Part shown: in pieces, positions 28,005 to 36,738 of the stretch | Layout: every line of letters begins with the position of its first letter | How positions within the stretch are numbered: position 1 is the stretch's first letter | Source of the DNA: Reyranella sp. | GTDB lineage: Bacteria; Pseudomonadota; Alphaproteobacteria; Reyranellales; Reyranellaceae | Length of the DNA stretch: 51,679 nt | Direction: 5' to 3' | Assembly: GCF_030651995.1 (NCBI RefSeq) | Contig: NZ_JAUSBN010000059.1 | Coordinates: 1-51,679, forward strand | Translations under genes and position numbers: made by a program | The notes under the pieces: generated by a model | What the model saw: only the letters and a program-made list of their open reading frames with translations | The model's database searches: none | What the model was told of the DNA's origin: nothing

Positions 28005-28646
28005 TTGCCCCCAGAAAGTACCCCTCCCCGTCCCTCGGTCGTGGTCTTCGACATGGGCGGCGTGCTGATCGACTACAATCCGCGGCACCTCTACCGGAAA
28101 CTCATCCCGCAGGAAGCGGAGATGGAGCACTTCCTGGCCAGCGTGACCACGCGCGAATGGCACATGCGGCAGGATTATGATGGCGATCCCGCAGCCGCCA
28201 CGCGCGAACTGCAGGCGCTCCATCCGGGCAAGGAAGCGCTGATTGCGGCCTATTACGACCGCTTCGACGAGATGCTCGACCACTCCTTTCCCCCGATGGT
28301 CGAACTGGTCGAGCGCCTGGGTGACGGGGGCGTGCCGCTCTACCTGCTGTCCAACGCCCCCGGCTTCCTCGATGCCTGGCTGCGCGGACCGGGCCAGGCG
28401 AGGCATCCCTTCATCGGCCGCTTCCGAGATTTCATTGTCTCCGGGCATGTCGGATGCTGGAAGCCCGATGCCGCGATCTTCGCGCTGACCTGCCGCACGG
28501 GCGGTTTCCGCCCCCAGGACGCGGTGTTCATCGACGACGTGGTGGCAAACGTCGAGGGAGCGCAAGCCACCGGCATGAGCGGCATCCATCACCGCTCGGC
28601 GGACGAGACGGTGGCCGAACTGCGGGCCCTGGGCTTTCCTGCGTGA
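28005..28646 (+). CDS. HAD superfamily hydrolase, subfamily IA
   Basis: The 213-residue protein has motif I in VVVFDMGGVLIDYN, motif II in LYLLSNAP, the motif III Lys in GCWKPDAAIF and motif IV in FIDDVVANVEGA. The first Asp of motif I (the nucleophile) is present, but the usual general-acid Asp two residues on is replaced by Gly, as in the FDxGGVL branch that includes YihX-like phosphatases. The start TTG at 28005 has AAAAGG seven bases upstream. It probably dephosphorylates a small sugar phosphate or similar metabolite. Its stop overlaps the next start as GTGA. Confidence 0.88.
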   Translation: MPPESTPPRPSVVVFDMGGVLIDYNPRHLYRKLIPQEAEMEHFLASVTTREWHMRQDYDGDPAAATRELQALHPGKEALIAAYYDRFDEMLDHSFPPMVELVERLGDGGVPLYLLSNAPGFLDAWLRGPGQARHPFIGRFRDFIVSGHVGCWKPDAAIFALTCRTGGFRPQDAVFIDDVVANVEGAQATGMSGIHHRSADETVAELRALGFPA

Positions 28647-29074
28647 AGGTCCGGGCGGCCCTGGCAGACCTGCCGCAGCCGCTCTACTTCTTCGACGGCC
28701 AGTGCGTCCTGTGCAGCCGCTTCGTCGCCTTCTGCCTCGAGCGCGACCCCGACGGGCATCTCAAGTTCGCCAGCGCGCAGTCGGCCCTCGGCAGGCGTGT
28801 CCTGCTTGCCCTCGACCTGCCCGACGACACGCTGGACCGCACGATCCTGCTGCTCGAGGAGGGCAATATCTATGCGCGCTCGACCGCCGCGCTGCGGGCG
28901 CTGCGCCATCTGCGGGGCCCGGCGCGCTGGCTTTACCCGCTGATCCTGGTCCCGAAGATCCTGCGGGACCCAATCTACGACGTCGTTGCGCGCAACCGGA
29001 TCCGCTGGTTCGGCCGGCTCGAATCCTGCCTGGTGCCATCGCCGCAGACGCGGGAACGCTTCATCGATCTGTGA
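28643..29074 (+). CDS. DCC family (DUF393) thiol-disulfide oxidoreductase-like protein
   Basis: The 143-residue protein begins with GTG at 28643 overlapping the HAD stop. The family hallmark DGxCxxC is present as FFDGQCVLCSR near residues 16-26, followed by the predicted thioredoxin-like strand and ILLLEEGNIYARSTAAL, a typical DCC second motif. Family members are presumed thiol-disulfide proteins but the role is poorly known. The last 14 bases overlap the convergent gene on the other strand. Confidence 0.85.
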   Translation: MKVRAALADLPQPLYFFDGQCVLCSRFVAFCLERDPDGHLKFASAQSALGRRVLLALDLPDDTLDRTILLLEEGNIYARSTAALRALRHLRGPARWLYPLILVPKILRDPIYDVVARNRIRWFGRLESCLVPSPQTRERFIDL

Positions 29075-30671
29075 GGAAGCCGCGATAGCGCGCCAGCCGG
29101 CTGATCCACGGCAGGCCGATTTCGACATCGAACCGGAAACGCCCCTCCTCATCCCCGGTCTCGACCGCCTTGACGAGGGGCCAGCAGAAGCGCGGCAGTG
29201 GCATGCCCCCAAAGCGCATCCCCGCCATCACCAGTTCGAGTCGACCGTCCTTCACCGGCACCGCGAGATCGAAGGCGAAGGGCCCGAACCGCTCGACGAT
29301 GCTCCCCAGGGGCCGGCGCGACCCGATATACTGTTCGGAACGCATGGTGCGGCTGCCGACCCGCCGGATCCAGGTCTCGCGTCCGCCCCGCGCGACGAAG
29401 TCGACTTCGATGGGGGCATCTGCCGCCGCGGGCGGCAGGGCGAACAGTCGGGCCACGAGCCGCCCGGCAAGGTTGACCGGGCCCTCGACCGAGCATCGGC
29501 CGCTCCATGTGCCGCCCCCTCCGTCATGAAGCCTTTGCCCGGCTTCGGACATGGCGCCGTAGGCACGGCCCAGGACGCGGCGATAGAGCGAAGGCCGGAA
29601 CGACGCCCCGTCATCGCCCCATCCCGACGCGATGCGCAGAGACGCCCGCACCCATTCGGCCTCGATCTCGGCCAGGGACAGAAGGCCGATGCAGGGCAGG
29701 GCGCCGCGCCGGGACACTTCGCCTCGCGCCAGCTTGCGAACCAGCGCGGCTGCCGGCGTCGCGGGCACGAAAGGACCGTCCCCGCCTTCGGCCACCAGAG
29801 ACCAGGTGCGCGCGCCACCCGCGCCCTCAAAATCGATGCGCAGCCCGCCTTTGTCGGTGCCGAAGGCGCGCAGCCGGTCGGCGATCCAGGCCAGCGGCAT
29901 CGCTGCCGGCTTGAGCGAGCGAAGCACCCCCAGCCGGACCGGCACGGCCAACAGCCCAAGTCCGAAATGCAGGACGGAGAGCTCCAGCCCGGCGCCGGCA
30001 TAGGTCTCCGCCACGCCAAAACGCTGGCGAAACAAGGCTGCCTCGGGCAAGTCGCAGGAAGCCGCCCAGCGGCGGCCCAGTCCGGGCACGGCAAAGCGGC
30101 GAAGGCTGCCCCAGACATGCCGGCCCGGCTGATCCGGAATGGGCTTGCCGGCGCCTGCCAGGATGGCCTCGATCAAGGCGCGACCGCGTGGCGCATCATT
30201 GCCCGGCACGATCGCGAAAGACACGCGGTCGACGGCCACGCCCTCGTCCAGGGCTTGTTCCAGCACAGCCCCCGTCAGCGCCGGCGCCGTGCTGGCGCCC
30301 GAGCAAACGAGCACGCCCGCTGCCTTGGCCGCCGCGTCCAGGCGGTCGATGCCGCAGACGAAGGCCCGATCGTCAGAAAGGTCGAGATAGTGGACGCCGT
30401 GACGGATGCAGGCTTCCGCCACCGAATAGTCCTGGCCCTGAAACGGCCCCGCGACATGGACGAGAACGTCGAACCGCCGCGAGGCGAGCAGGCGATCGAG
30501 GTCGCGTCGCCAATCGAGCACCAGGCCGGCCACCCCCAATTCGGCAGCCAGCGCCTCGACCCTGGCCCGATCGCGCGCGCCGATCGTGAGATCGATAAGC
30601 GGATCGTTCGCCAGCAGGCGGCACAACCGGCCGCCAAAGACGCCCGTCCCACCCAGGACGAGCGTCCGCAT
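29061..30671 (-). CDS. Saccharopine dehydrogenase-like NADP-binding protein with DUF4166 domain
   Basis: The 536-residue protein has an N-terminal Rossmann fold (VLGGTGVFGGRLCRLL, about residues 5-20) and the DVLVHVAGPFQGQDYSVAEAC block characteristic of the saccharopine dehydrogenase/trans-acting enoyl reductase NADP domain. From about residue 350 a second region, FRPSLYRRVLGRAYGAM..GGGGTWSGRCSVE, matches DUF4166. This two-part arrangement occurs in many proteobacteria but its reaction is not established; lysine metabolism is unlikely because the substrate domain is absent. It starts 3 bases after the ssb stop, so it is probably co-transcribed with ssb. Confidence 0.78.
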   Translation of the reverse strand: MRTLVLGGTGVFGGRLCRLLANDPLIDLTIGARDRARVEALAAELGVAGLVLDWRRDLDRLLASRRFDVLVHVAGPFQGQDYSVAEACIRHGVHYLDLSDDRAFVCGIDRLDAAAKAAGVLVCSGASTAPALTGAVLEQALDEGVAVDRVSFAIVPGNDAPRGRALIEAILAGAGKPIPDQPGRHVWGSLRRFAVPGLGRRWAASCDLPEAALFRQRFGVAETYAGAGLELSVLHFGLGLLAVPVRLGVLRSLKPAAMPLAWIADRLRAFGTDKGGLRIDFEGAGGARTWSLVAEGGDGPFVPATPAAALVRKLARGEVSRRGALPCIGLLSLAEIEAEWVRASLRIASGWGDDGASFRPSLYRRVLGRAYGAMSEAGQRLHDGGGGTWSGRCSVEGPVNLAGRLVARLFALPPAAADAPIEVDFVARGGRETWIRRVGSRTMRSEQYIGSRRPLGSIVERFGPFAFDLAVPVKDGRLELVMAGMRFGGMPLPRFCWPLVKAVETGDEEGRFRFDVEIGLPWISRLARYRGFLTDR

Positions 30672-30674
30672 GGC

Positions 30675-31187
30675 CTAGAAGGGAATGTCGTCGTCGAGCT
30701 CGGCCTTGCCACGCGGTGCCGCGCGGCCACCGCCACCGCCACCGCCGCTCGACATCCCGCCGCCACCGGACATGCCGCCGCCGCCGAAATCCTCGTCCAT
30801 GCCGCCGCCACCGCCGCCGCCCTCACCGCCGCCACTGCGGCCGTCGAGCATGGTGAGCGTGCCGCCGAAACGCGGAATGACCACCTCGGTCGTATAGCGC
30901 TCCTGGCCGCTCTGGTCGGTCCACTTGCGGGTCGTGAGCTGGCCTTCGAGATAGACCTTGGCGCCCTTCTTCAGGAATTTCTGCGCCACTTCGGCCAGCT
31001 TGTCGTTGAAGATCACGACACGGTGCCACTCGGTCCGTTCCTTGCGCTCGCCGCTATTGCGGTCGCGCCAGGTCTCCGACGTCGCGACCGACATGTTCAC
31101 CAGCGAACGGCCGTCCTGCATGGATTTCACTTCGGGGTCGCGGCCGAGATTTCCGACCAGAATGACTTTATTGACGCTGCCCGCCAT
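30675..31187 (-). CDS. ssb: Single-stranded DNA-binding protein
   Basis: The 170-residue SSB has an N-terminal OB fold ([35 protein letters not shown]) to about residue 110, a glycine-rich linker that is almost pure Gly with Met, Ser and Asp, and the acidic tip DDDIPF that recruits replication and repair partners. AAGGAGG lies six bases before the ATG at 31187. It binds single-stranded DNA during replication, recombination and repair. Confidence 0.98.
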   Translation of the reverse strand: MAGSVNKVILVGNLGRDPEVKSMQDGRSLVNMSVATSETWRDRNSGERKERTEWHRVVIFNDKLAEVAQKFLKKGAKVYLEGQLTTRKWTDQSGQERYTTEVVIPRFGGTLTMLDGRSGGGEGGGGGGGMDEDFGGGGMSGGGGMSSGGGGGGGRAAPRGKAELDDDIPF

Positions 31188-31366
31188 GGGGGCCTCCTTG
31201 GCTTTCCCGGCGCCGCGGGACGCGGCACCTACCTCACGGGCGGCAAACTAGCCCCGGCCGCCTGTGGGCAGCCACCAAATTACGGTTGTGAAGTTAGGTC
31301 TGCTCATGGGCGCCCTCCGACAATTCATTGGTTGCCGCCCCAATCTCTCCCGTATCTTCCCCGGCC
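31188..31366. other. Divergent region between ssb and the MFS gene
   Basis: These 179 bases separate divergent genes. I see no clear promoter pair, no GTTC-N7-GTTC SOS box for ssb and no strong hairpin; only the ssb ribosome site stands out. Confidence 0.4.
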
Positions 31367-32611
31367 ATGAGCAAATCCTTCCACGTTCCCCAGGTTTCGA
31401 CCGGTCAGGCCTACGCCATGCTGGGCGGGGCGGCGCTGATGATGACCCTCGCCATGGGCATCCGTCAGAATCTCGGTCTCTTCCAGGCACCGGCCTCCAA
31501 GGAACTCGGAATCGCGATCTCGGACTTCGCGCTGGCGATCTCCGTCCAGCAGGTCGCCTGGGGCGTGAGCCAGCCGATCGCCGGCATCTTCGCCGACAAG
31601 TATGGGACGCGCTGGGTCGCGATGATCGGCAGCGCCCTGTTCATCCTCGGCATCTGGCTGACCGCCACGGCACAGGGCGTCCTGCCCATCATCCTGGGCG
31701 CCGGCGTACTGATCGGCGTGGCGCTGGCCTGCACGACCTCGGGCATCACCGCCAACATCGCGGCCCGCGTTGTCGAACCGGGCCGCCGGACGCTGGCCTT
31801 CGGCATCGTCTCGGCCGCCGGCTCCGTCGGCACCATGGTGACGGCCCCCATCGCGGCCTACCTTCTGAACAGCGACGGCTGGCGGGCCGCCGTCTGGGCC
31901 TTCGTGATCCTGGCGCTCGCCATGCTGCCGGCCGCCTGGATCGGCAGCCGCGCCGACAAGCTGCCCAACACGCTTTCGACCGACCGCAACCTCACCCTGA
32001 TCGGCGCGCTCGACGAAGCGCGGCGCCACACCGGCTATGTCGTGATGGCGCTGGCCTTCTTCGTCTGCGGCCTGCAGCTGGTCTTCATCACCACCCACCT
32101 GCCGACCTATCTCGCCCAGTGCGGCATGGATCCGTCCTATAGTGCCGTCGCGCTGATGCTGATCGGCGGCTTCAACATCCTGAGCTCGTGGCTGTTCGGT
32201 TGGCTGGGTGACAAATACCCCAAGCGCCTGCTGCTGGGCGCCATCTACCTGCTGCGTTCGCTGACGGTGGCGCTTTTCTTTCTGTTCTCGCCGACGCCGC
32301 TCTCCGTCGTGCTGTTCGGCGCCGCGATGGGCACGCTCTGGCTGGGGGTCATCCCGCTGGTCAACGGGCTGGTGGTGCAGATCTTCGGCCTGCGCTTCCT
32401 GTCGACCCTGACGGGCATCGCCTTCCTCAGCCACCAGGCCGGGTCCTTCCTCGGCGCCTGGGGCGGCGGCTATCTGTTCGACCTGATGGGCTCCTACGAC
32501 CTCGCCTGGAAGATCGGCGTCCTGATCGGGCTGATCGCGGGCACCGCGCAGCTTCTGATGAACGACCGTCCGACCGCGCGGGTGCTGGCAGCGCAAGCAT
32601 CGCCAGCGTGA
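31367..32611 (+). CDS. Major facilitator superfamily transporter
   Basis: The 414-residue protein has twelve hydrophobic segments, with the MFS loop 2-3 motif as GIFADKYGTRW and its repeat in the second half as GWLGDKYPKRLL. The first helix has MGIRQNLGLFQAP, typical of the monocarboxylate-porter-like/OFA group. It is an inner-membrane secondary transporter, probably of a small organic anion. I used ATG at 31367 because an upstream TTG at 31328 adds only a non-hydrophobic stretch; neither has a good ribosome site. Confidence 0.88.
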   Translation: MSKSFHVPQVSTGQAYAMLGGAALMMTLAMGIRQNLGLFQAPASKELGIAISDFALAISVQQVAWGVSQPIAGIFADKYGTRWVAMIGSALFILGIWLTATAQGVLPIILGAGVLIGVALACTTSGITANIAARVVEPGRRTLAFGIVSAAGSVGTMVTAPIAAYLLNSDGWRAAVWAFVILALAMLPAAWIGSRADKLPNTLSTDRNLTLIGALDEARRHTGYVVMALAFFVCGLQLVFITTHLPTYLAQCGMDPSYSAVALMLIGGFNILSSWLFGWLGDKYPKRLLLGAIYLLRSLTVALFFLFSPTPLSVVLFGAAMGTLWLGVIPLVNGLVVQIFGLRFLSTLTGIAFLSHQAGSFLGAWGGGYLFDLMGSYDLAWKIGVLIGLIAGTAQLLMNDRPTARVLAAQASPA

Positions 32612-32686
32612 CGCAGAGCACTGGTGGAGTCGGGGGATAATCGCCATATGCGCTGATCCCGCGCTTACCCTATTGTTCCGGTCCTG

Positions 32687-35575
32687 ATGGCAAAGTCCCG
32701 CTTACCCGCTGCCGAGCCGCATCGCTTCATCTCCGTACGGGGGGCACGCGAGCACAATCTCAAGAACGTCGACGTCGACCTGCCGCGCGACAGGCTGGTG
32801 GTGATCACCGGCCTCTCCGGCTCGGGCAAGTCGTCGCTCGCCTTCGACACGATCTACGCCGAAGGACAGCGCCGCTACGTCGAGAGCCTTTCGGCCTATG
32901 CCCGCCAGTTCCTCGAGCTGATGCAGAAGCCGGACGTCGATTCGATCGAGGGCCTCTCGCCTGCGATTTCCATCGAACAGAAGACGACCTCGCGCAATCC
33001 GCGCTCGACGGTCGGCACCGTCACCGAGATCTACGACTATCTGCGCCTGTTGTTCGCGCGCGTCGGCGTGCCCTACTCGCCGGCGACGGGACTGCCGATC
33101 GAGAGCCAGACCGTTTCCCAGATGGTCGACCGCATCAAGACGATGCCGGAGGGCACGCGCCTCTACCTGATGGCCCCGATCGTGCGCGGCCGAAAGGGCG
33201 AGTACCGGAAGGAACTGCAGGAACTTCAGCGCAAGGGCTTCCAGAGGGTCAAGATCGACGGCAAGCTCTATGAGATCGCCGAGGCGCCGGCGCTCGACAA
33301 GAAGTTCAAGCACGACATCGACGTGGTCGTGGACCGCATCGTCGTGAAGCCCGACCTCGGCAACCGCCTCGCCGACTCTCTCGAGACCGCGCTCACTCTG
33401 GCCGAGGGTTTGGCCATCGCCGAGAACGCCGACAATGGCGAGCGCACGGTCTTCTCCGCGCGATTCGCCTGCCCGGTCTCGGGCTTCACCATCGAGGAGA
33501 TCGAGCCGCGCCTCTTCTCGTTCAATGCGCCGCAAGGCGCCTGCCCGGCCTGCGATGGCTTGGGCGTAAAAATGTTCTTCGATCCCGAGATGGTGGTGCC
33601 GGACGACCGGCTCTCGCTCTCCGAGGGTGCGGTCGCGCCGTGGGCCGATTCGTCGGGCCAGTATTACATGCAGACGCTCGAGAGCATCGCGAAGCACTTC
33701 AAGTTGAAGACCTCCGTGCCGTGGCGCGACCTCCCGAAGAAGGTGCGCGACACGATCCTCTACGGCAGCGGCAGCGAGTCGGTCGCCATGCGCTACGACG
33801 ACGGCATCCGCCAGTACCAGACGACCAAGCCGTTCGAGGGCGTGATCCCCAATCTCGATCGCCGCTGGAAGGAGACCGATTCCTCCTGGGTGCGCGAGGA
33901 GTTGGAGCGCTTCCAGCACGAGAGCAAGTGCGAGGTCTGCAACGGCGCCCGCCTCAAGCCGGAGGCGCTGGCGGTAAAGATCGCCGGCCTCAACATCAGC
34001 CAGACCACCGAGTTCTCGATCGGCGAGGCGGTGAAGTGGTTCCTGGCGCTCGATCCCAAGCTCACGGCCAAGCAGCGCGAGATCGCGGCCCGCATCCTGA
34101 AGGAGATCAACGAGCGTCTGGGCTTCCTCGACAATGTCGGCCTGTCCTACCTGACCCTCAATCGCACGTCGGGCACGCTGTCGGGCGGCGAGAGCCAGCG
34201 CATTCGCCTCGCCTCCCAGATCGGCTCCGGGCTGACGGGCGTATTGTACGTGCTCGACGAGCCGTCGATCGGCCTGCACCAGCGCGACAATGACCGCCTC
34301 CTGAAGACGCTGACGCGCCTGCGCGACCTCGGCAACACGGTGCTGGTGGTCGAGCATGACGAGGATGCCATCCGCTCGGCCGACTATCTGGTCGACATGG
34401 GCCCCGGCGCCGGCGCACTGGGCGGTCACGTGGTGGCCCAGGGTACGCCCGAGGAGGTGATGGGCAACAGCGCAAGCCTCACCGGCCAGTATCTCTCCGG
34501 CTTCCGCCAGGTCCCGATTCCCAAGATGCGGCGCGAGCCGCCGCCCAAGAACGGACGCTGGCTGACCCTTAAGGGCGCCAGGGAGAACAATCTCCAGAAC
34601 GTGACGGCCAGCATCCCGCTCGGCACCTTCACCTGCGTCACCGGCGTGTCGGGCAGCGGCAAGAGCACCCTGATCGTCGAGACGCTCTACAAGGCGCTGG
34701 CCAAGCGGCTGAACAATGCGCGCGAACATGCCGGCGCGCACGCCGCGCTCGAGGGCGTCAACCATCTCGACAAGATCGTCGACATCGACCAGTCGCCGAT
34801 CGGCCGCACACCGCGCTCGAACCCGGCGACCTATACCGGCGCCTTCTCGCCGATCCGCGACTGGTTCTCGCAGCTCCCGGAATCGACCGAGCGCGGCTAC
34901 AAGCCCGGACGCTTCTCCTTCAACGTGAAGGGCGGCCGCTGCGAGGCCTGCCAGGGTGACGGCGTCATCAAGATCGAGATGCACTTCCTGCCCGACGTCT
35001 ACGTCGAGTGCGACGTCTGCAAGGGCAAGCGCTACAACCGCGAGACGCTTGAGATCGTGTTCCGCGGCAAGTCGATCGCCGACGTGCTCGACATGACGGT
35101 CGACGAGGGTTGCGAGTTCTTCAAGGCGGTGCCGGTCATTCGCGACAAGATGCTGACGTTGCAGCAGGTCGGACTGGGCTACATCCATATCGGCCAGCAG
35201 GCGACGACGCTATCCGGCGGCGAGGCCCAGAGGGTCAAACTCGCCAAGGAACTGTCGCGGCGCGCCACCGGCCGCACGCTCTACATCCTCGACGAGCCGA
35301 CGACCGGCCTGCATTTCGAGGACGTGCGCAAACTGCTGGAAGTGCTGCATCGCCTGGTCGAGACCGGCAATACGGTGCTGGTGATCGAGCATAATCTCGA
35401 AGTCATCAAGACCGCCGACTGGGTCCTCGACATGGGCCCCGACGGCGGATCGGGCGGCGGCCGCCTGGTCGCCGAGGGCCCGCCCGAGGCGATCGTCAAG
35501 GTGCCGGAGAGTTACACCGGCCAATACCTCGCTCGGCTCCTGCCCCGCAGCGCCACGGCGAAGAAGCGGGCTTAG
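32687..35575 (+). CDS. uvrA: Excinuclease ABC subunit A
   Basis: The 962-residue damage sensor of nucleotide excision repair has two ABC modules: Walker [12 protein letters not shown] (41-51) with signature [12 protein letters not shown], and [11 protein letters not shown] with signature [12 protein letters not shown]. The C-terminal zinc finger is intact (CEACQGDG and CDVCKGKR). At the first zinc site only three of the four expected cysteines are present: C262, S265, C286, C289; E. coli has CPIC where this protein has CPVS. I believe the substitution is common in alphaproteobacteria but could not check. UvrA dimers load UvrB on lesions. Confidence 0.98.
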   Translation: MAKSRLPAAEPHRFISVRGAREHNLKNVDVDLPRDRLVVITGLSGSGKSSLAFDTIYAEGQRRYVESLSAYARQFLELMQKPDVDSIEGLSPAISIEQKTTSRNPRSTVGTVTEIYDYLRLLFARVGVPYSPATGLPIESQTVSQMVDRIKTMPEGTRLYLMAPIVRGRKGEYRKELQELQRKGFQRVKIDGKLYEIAEAPALDKKFKHDIDVVVDRIVVKPDLGNRLADSLETALTLAEGLAIAENADNGERTVFSARFACPVSGFTIEEIEPRLFSFNAPQGACPACDGLGVKMFFDPEMVVPDDRLSLSEGAVAPWADSSGQYYMQTLESIAKHFKLKTSVPWRDLPKKVRDTILYGSGSESVAMRYDDGIRQYQTTKPFEGVIPNLDRRWKETDSSWVREELERFQHESKCEVCNGARLKPEALAVKIAGLNISQTTEFSIGEAVKWFLALDPKLTAKQREIAARILKEINERLGFLDNVGLSYLTLNRTSGTLSGGESQRIRLASQIGSGLTGVLYVLDEPSIGLHQRDNDRLLKTLTRLRDLGNTVLVVEHDEDAIRSADYLVDMGPGAGALGGHVVAQGTPEEVMGNSASLTGQYLSGFRQVPIPKMRREPPPKNGRWLTLKGARENNLQNVTASIPLGTFTCVTGVSGSGKSTLIVETLYKALAKRLNNAREHAGAHAALEGVNHLDKIVDIDQSPIGRTPRSNPATYTGAFSPIRDWFSQLPESTERGYKPGRFSFNVKGGRCEACQGDGVIKIEMHFLPDVYVECDVCKGKRYNRETLEIVFRGKSIADVLDMTVDEGCEFFKAVPVIRDKMLTLQQVGLGYIHIGQQATTLSGGEAQRVKLAKELSRRATGRTLYILDEPTTGLHFEDVRKLLEVLHRLVETGNTVLVIEHNLEVIKTADWVLDMGPDGGSGGGRLVAEGPPEAIVKVPESYTGQYLARLLPRSATAKKRA

Positions 35576-35583
35576 ATCCTATA

Positions 35584-35655
35584 GAGCGCGCCACTCCCGT
35601 GGCGCTCATGGCTTGCTGATCGACGAAGCCTGAGCGCCACGGGAGTGGCGCGCTC
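35584..35655. repeat. Long perfect inverted repeat with nested hairpins
   Basis: Two perfect 25-base arms (35584-35608 and 35631-35655) flank a 22-base centre. Each arm holds its own hairpin, GCGCCAC-TCCC-GTGGCGC, and the centre has a further GGCTT/AAGCC pairing (35610-35614 with 35626-35630). No T-run follows. It lies 8 bases after the uvrA stop and could end transcription of uvrA, but the nested layout is also that of REP-like mobile palindromes. Confidence 0.85.
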
Positions 35656-35676
35656 CGTTGAGGCGTGTCGAACCGA

Positions 35677-36693
35677 TCAGAACGCCGAAACCGCAGTGGC
35701 GCGGGCAGCGCTCCCCGTTCCATCGGCTTCCCAGCCCGCGACGACGAGGCGGCCGCTCGCGGGACACATCTCGACCGACAGGCGGGTGCAGGCGTTGAGC
35801 ACGGGGGCCGTCACCCAGTCGAATTCGTTTGAATCGCGTCCCTCCCAGGCGGCGAGCGCGCCGCGGCGGCGGATGTTGTTCTCGACCGGCGCGCCCTCGC
35901 CGCAGGCCCGGGGCCGCCAGTTCGGATGGCGTTCGCGCCAGTCGTTGGCGAGGACCGTGTCGTCGCGATAGGTCCGCGCGCTCGTCTCCTCGCGCTCGAT
36001 CGCGATCCGCTCGCCCGGCCGCGTGCCGACGAGCAGGAAGAGGACGGGTCGTGCGACCGGCATGGCCTGGAGCAGATGGCGCGCGTCGTTGAAGCTCGTG
36101 CAGGTCTCGAAGACGTGGCGCAACAGATGTTCGGGCGGCAGGCGCCCGCTACTGCGAAGGCCATCGAGCGCGTTCAGCGCATAGTCGAGCCACAGCAACA
36201 TCGGACTGCGCCAACGGCGGCGCATCGGCGCCTGGTTGATCGAGGCGGCGAAACGCCCCGGCGCCACCGCGGTCAGCACGCCGATGAAGCCCGGCCAGGT
36301 GACGTTCAGGAACTCGCCGGCCGATCCGCTCTGGCGTCTCACCTCGACGAGGCGGCCGAGACCGGGAAACGGCCAGTCGAGCGTACGGCGGAGACGCGGC
36401 CCCTGTGCGGTGTCGTCCGCCAGCGCGGTGCAGCCGAAGAGGTAGGCGCCGTGCAGGAGCCAGATGCCCGGCTTCTTCAGGGTGCGGGCGACGGTGTCGA
36501 TTTCGGCGGCGTAGCTCGTCCCTGCCCGTTTCATCCAGGCGCGTACGATCGGATCGGCGATGCGAGCCAGCAGTCCGCCCAGCGGGAGCCAGCCGAGACA
36601 GGCGTCGCGAACCGCCAGTGCCGCCGCCTCACGCTGCCGCACGTGACCGGCGGCGACGCCATCCCGCGCATCGATAAGCGGCACTTCTCTCAT
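35677..36693 (-). CDS. Ntn-hydrolase, acid ceramidase / linear amide hydrolase-like
   Basis: The 338-residue protein resembles the beta-subunit of acid ceramidase and NAAA: catalytic Cys88 in LFGCTALADD, followed 15 residues later by RTLDWPFP (R103, D106), then NVTWPGFIGVLTAVAPGRFAASINQAP. In eukaryotic relatives Cys becomes the N-terminal nucleophile after self-cleavage between the alpha and beta chains; here about 87 residues precede it. There is no signal peptide, so it appears cytoplasmic. It likely hydrolyses a linear amide such as an N-acyl amine. The gene stands alone on the minus strand with a palindrome just before its start. Confidence 0.72.
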   Translation of the reverse strand: MREVPLIDARDGVAAGHVRQREAAALAVRDACLGWLPLGGLLARIADPIVRAWMKRAGTSYAAEIDTVARTLKKPGIWLLHGAYLFGCTALADDTAQGPRLRRTLDWPFPGLGRLVEVRRQSGSAGEFLNVTWPGFIGVLTAVAPGRFAASINQAPMRRRWRSPMLLWLDYALNALDGLRSSGRLPPEHLLRHVFETCTSFNDARHLLQAMPVARPVLFLLVGTRPGERIAIEREETSARTYRDDTVLANDWRERHPNWRPRACGEGAPVENNIRRRGALAAWEGRDSNEFDWVTAPVLNACTRLSVEMCPASGRLVVAGWEADGTGSAARATAVSAF

Positions 36694-36697
36694 AAAT

Positions 36698-36715
36698 TGA
36701 GTGATTACTCACTCA
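36698..36715. promoter_or_regulatory. Palindromic operator candidate (TetR-type)
   Basis: The perfect 7+4+7 palindrome TGAGTGA-TTAC-TCACTCA begins 5 bases before the ATG of the Ntn-hydrolase gene. Its size, TGAxTGA/TCAxTCA form and position fit operators of TetR-family repressors. No TetR gene is encoded nearby. Confidence 0.6.
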
Positions 36716-36738
36716 TGACGGGCCGGTCAAGAGCGAGT

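Noticed and set aside
30690..30840. GC-rich repeated triplets in ssb as a tandem repeat
   Set aside because: They encode the glycine-rich SSB linker and have no regular repeat unit.
32612..32686. SOS (LexA) box upstream of uvrA
   Set aside because: Only one GTTC half-site is present; the alphaproteobacterial GTTC-N7-GTTC repeat is not completed.
32702..35188. 828-codon minus-strand frame opposite uvrA
   Set aside because: It is a shadow of uvrA codon structure; the product has no recognisable domain.
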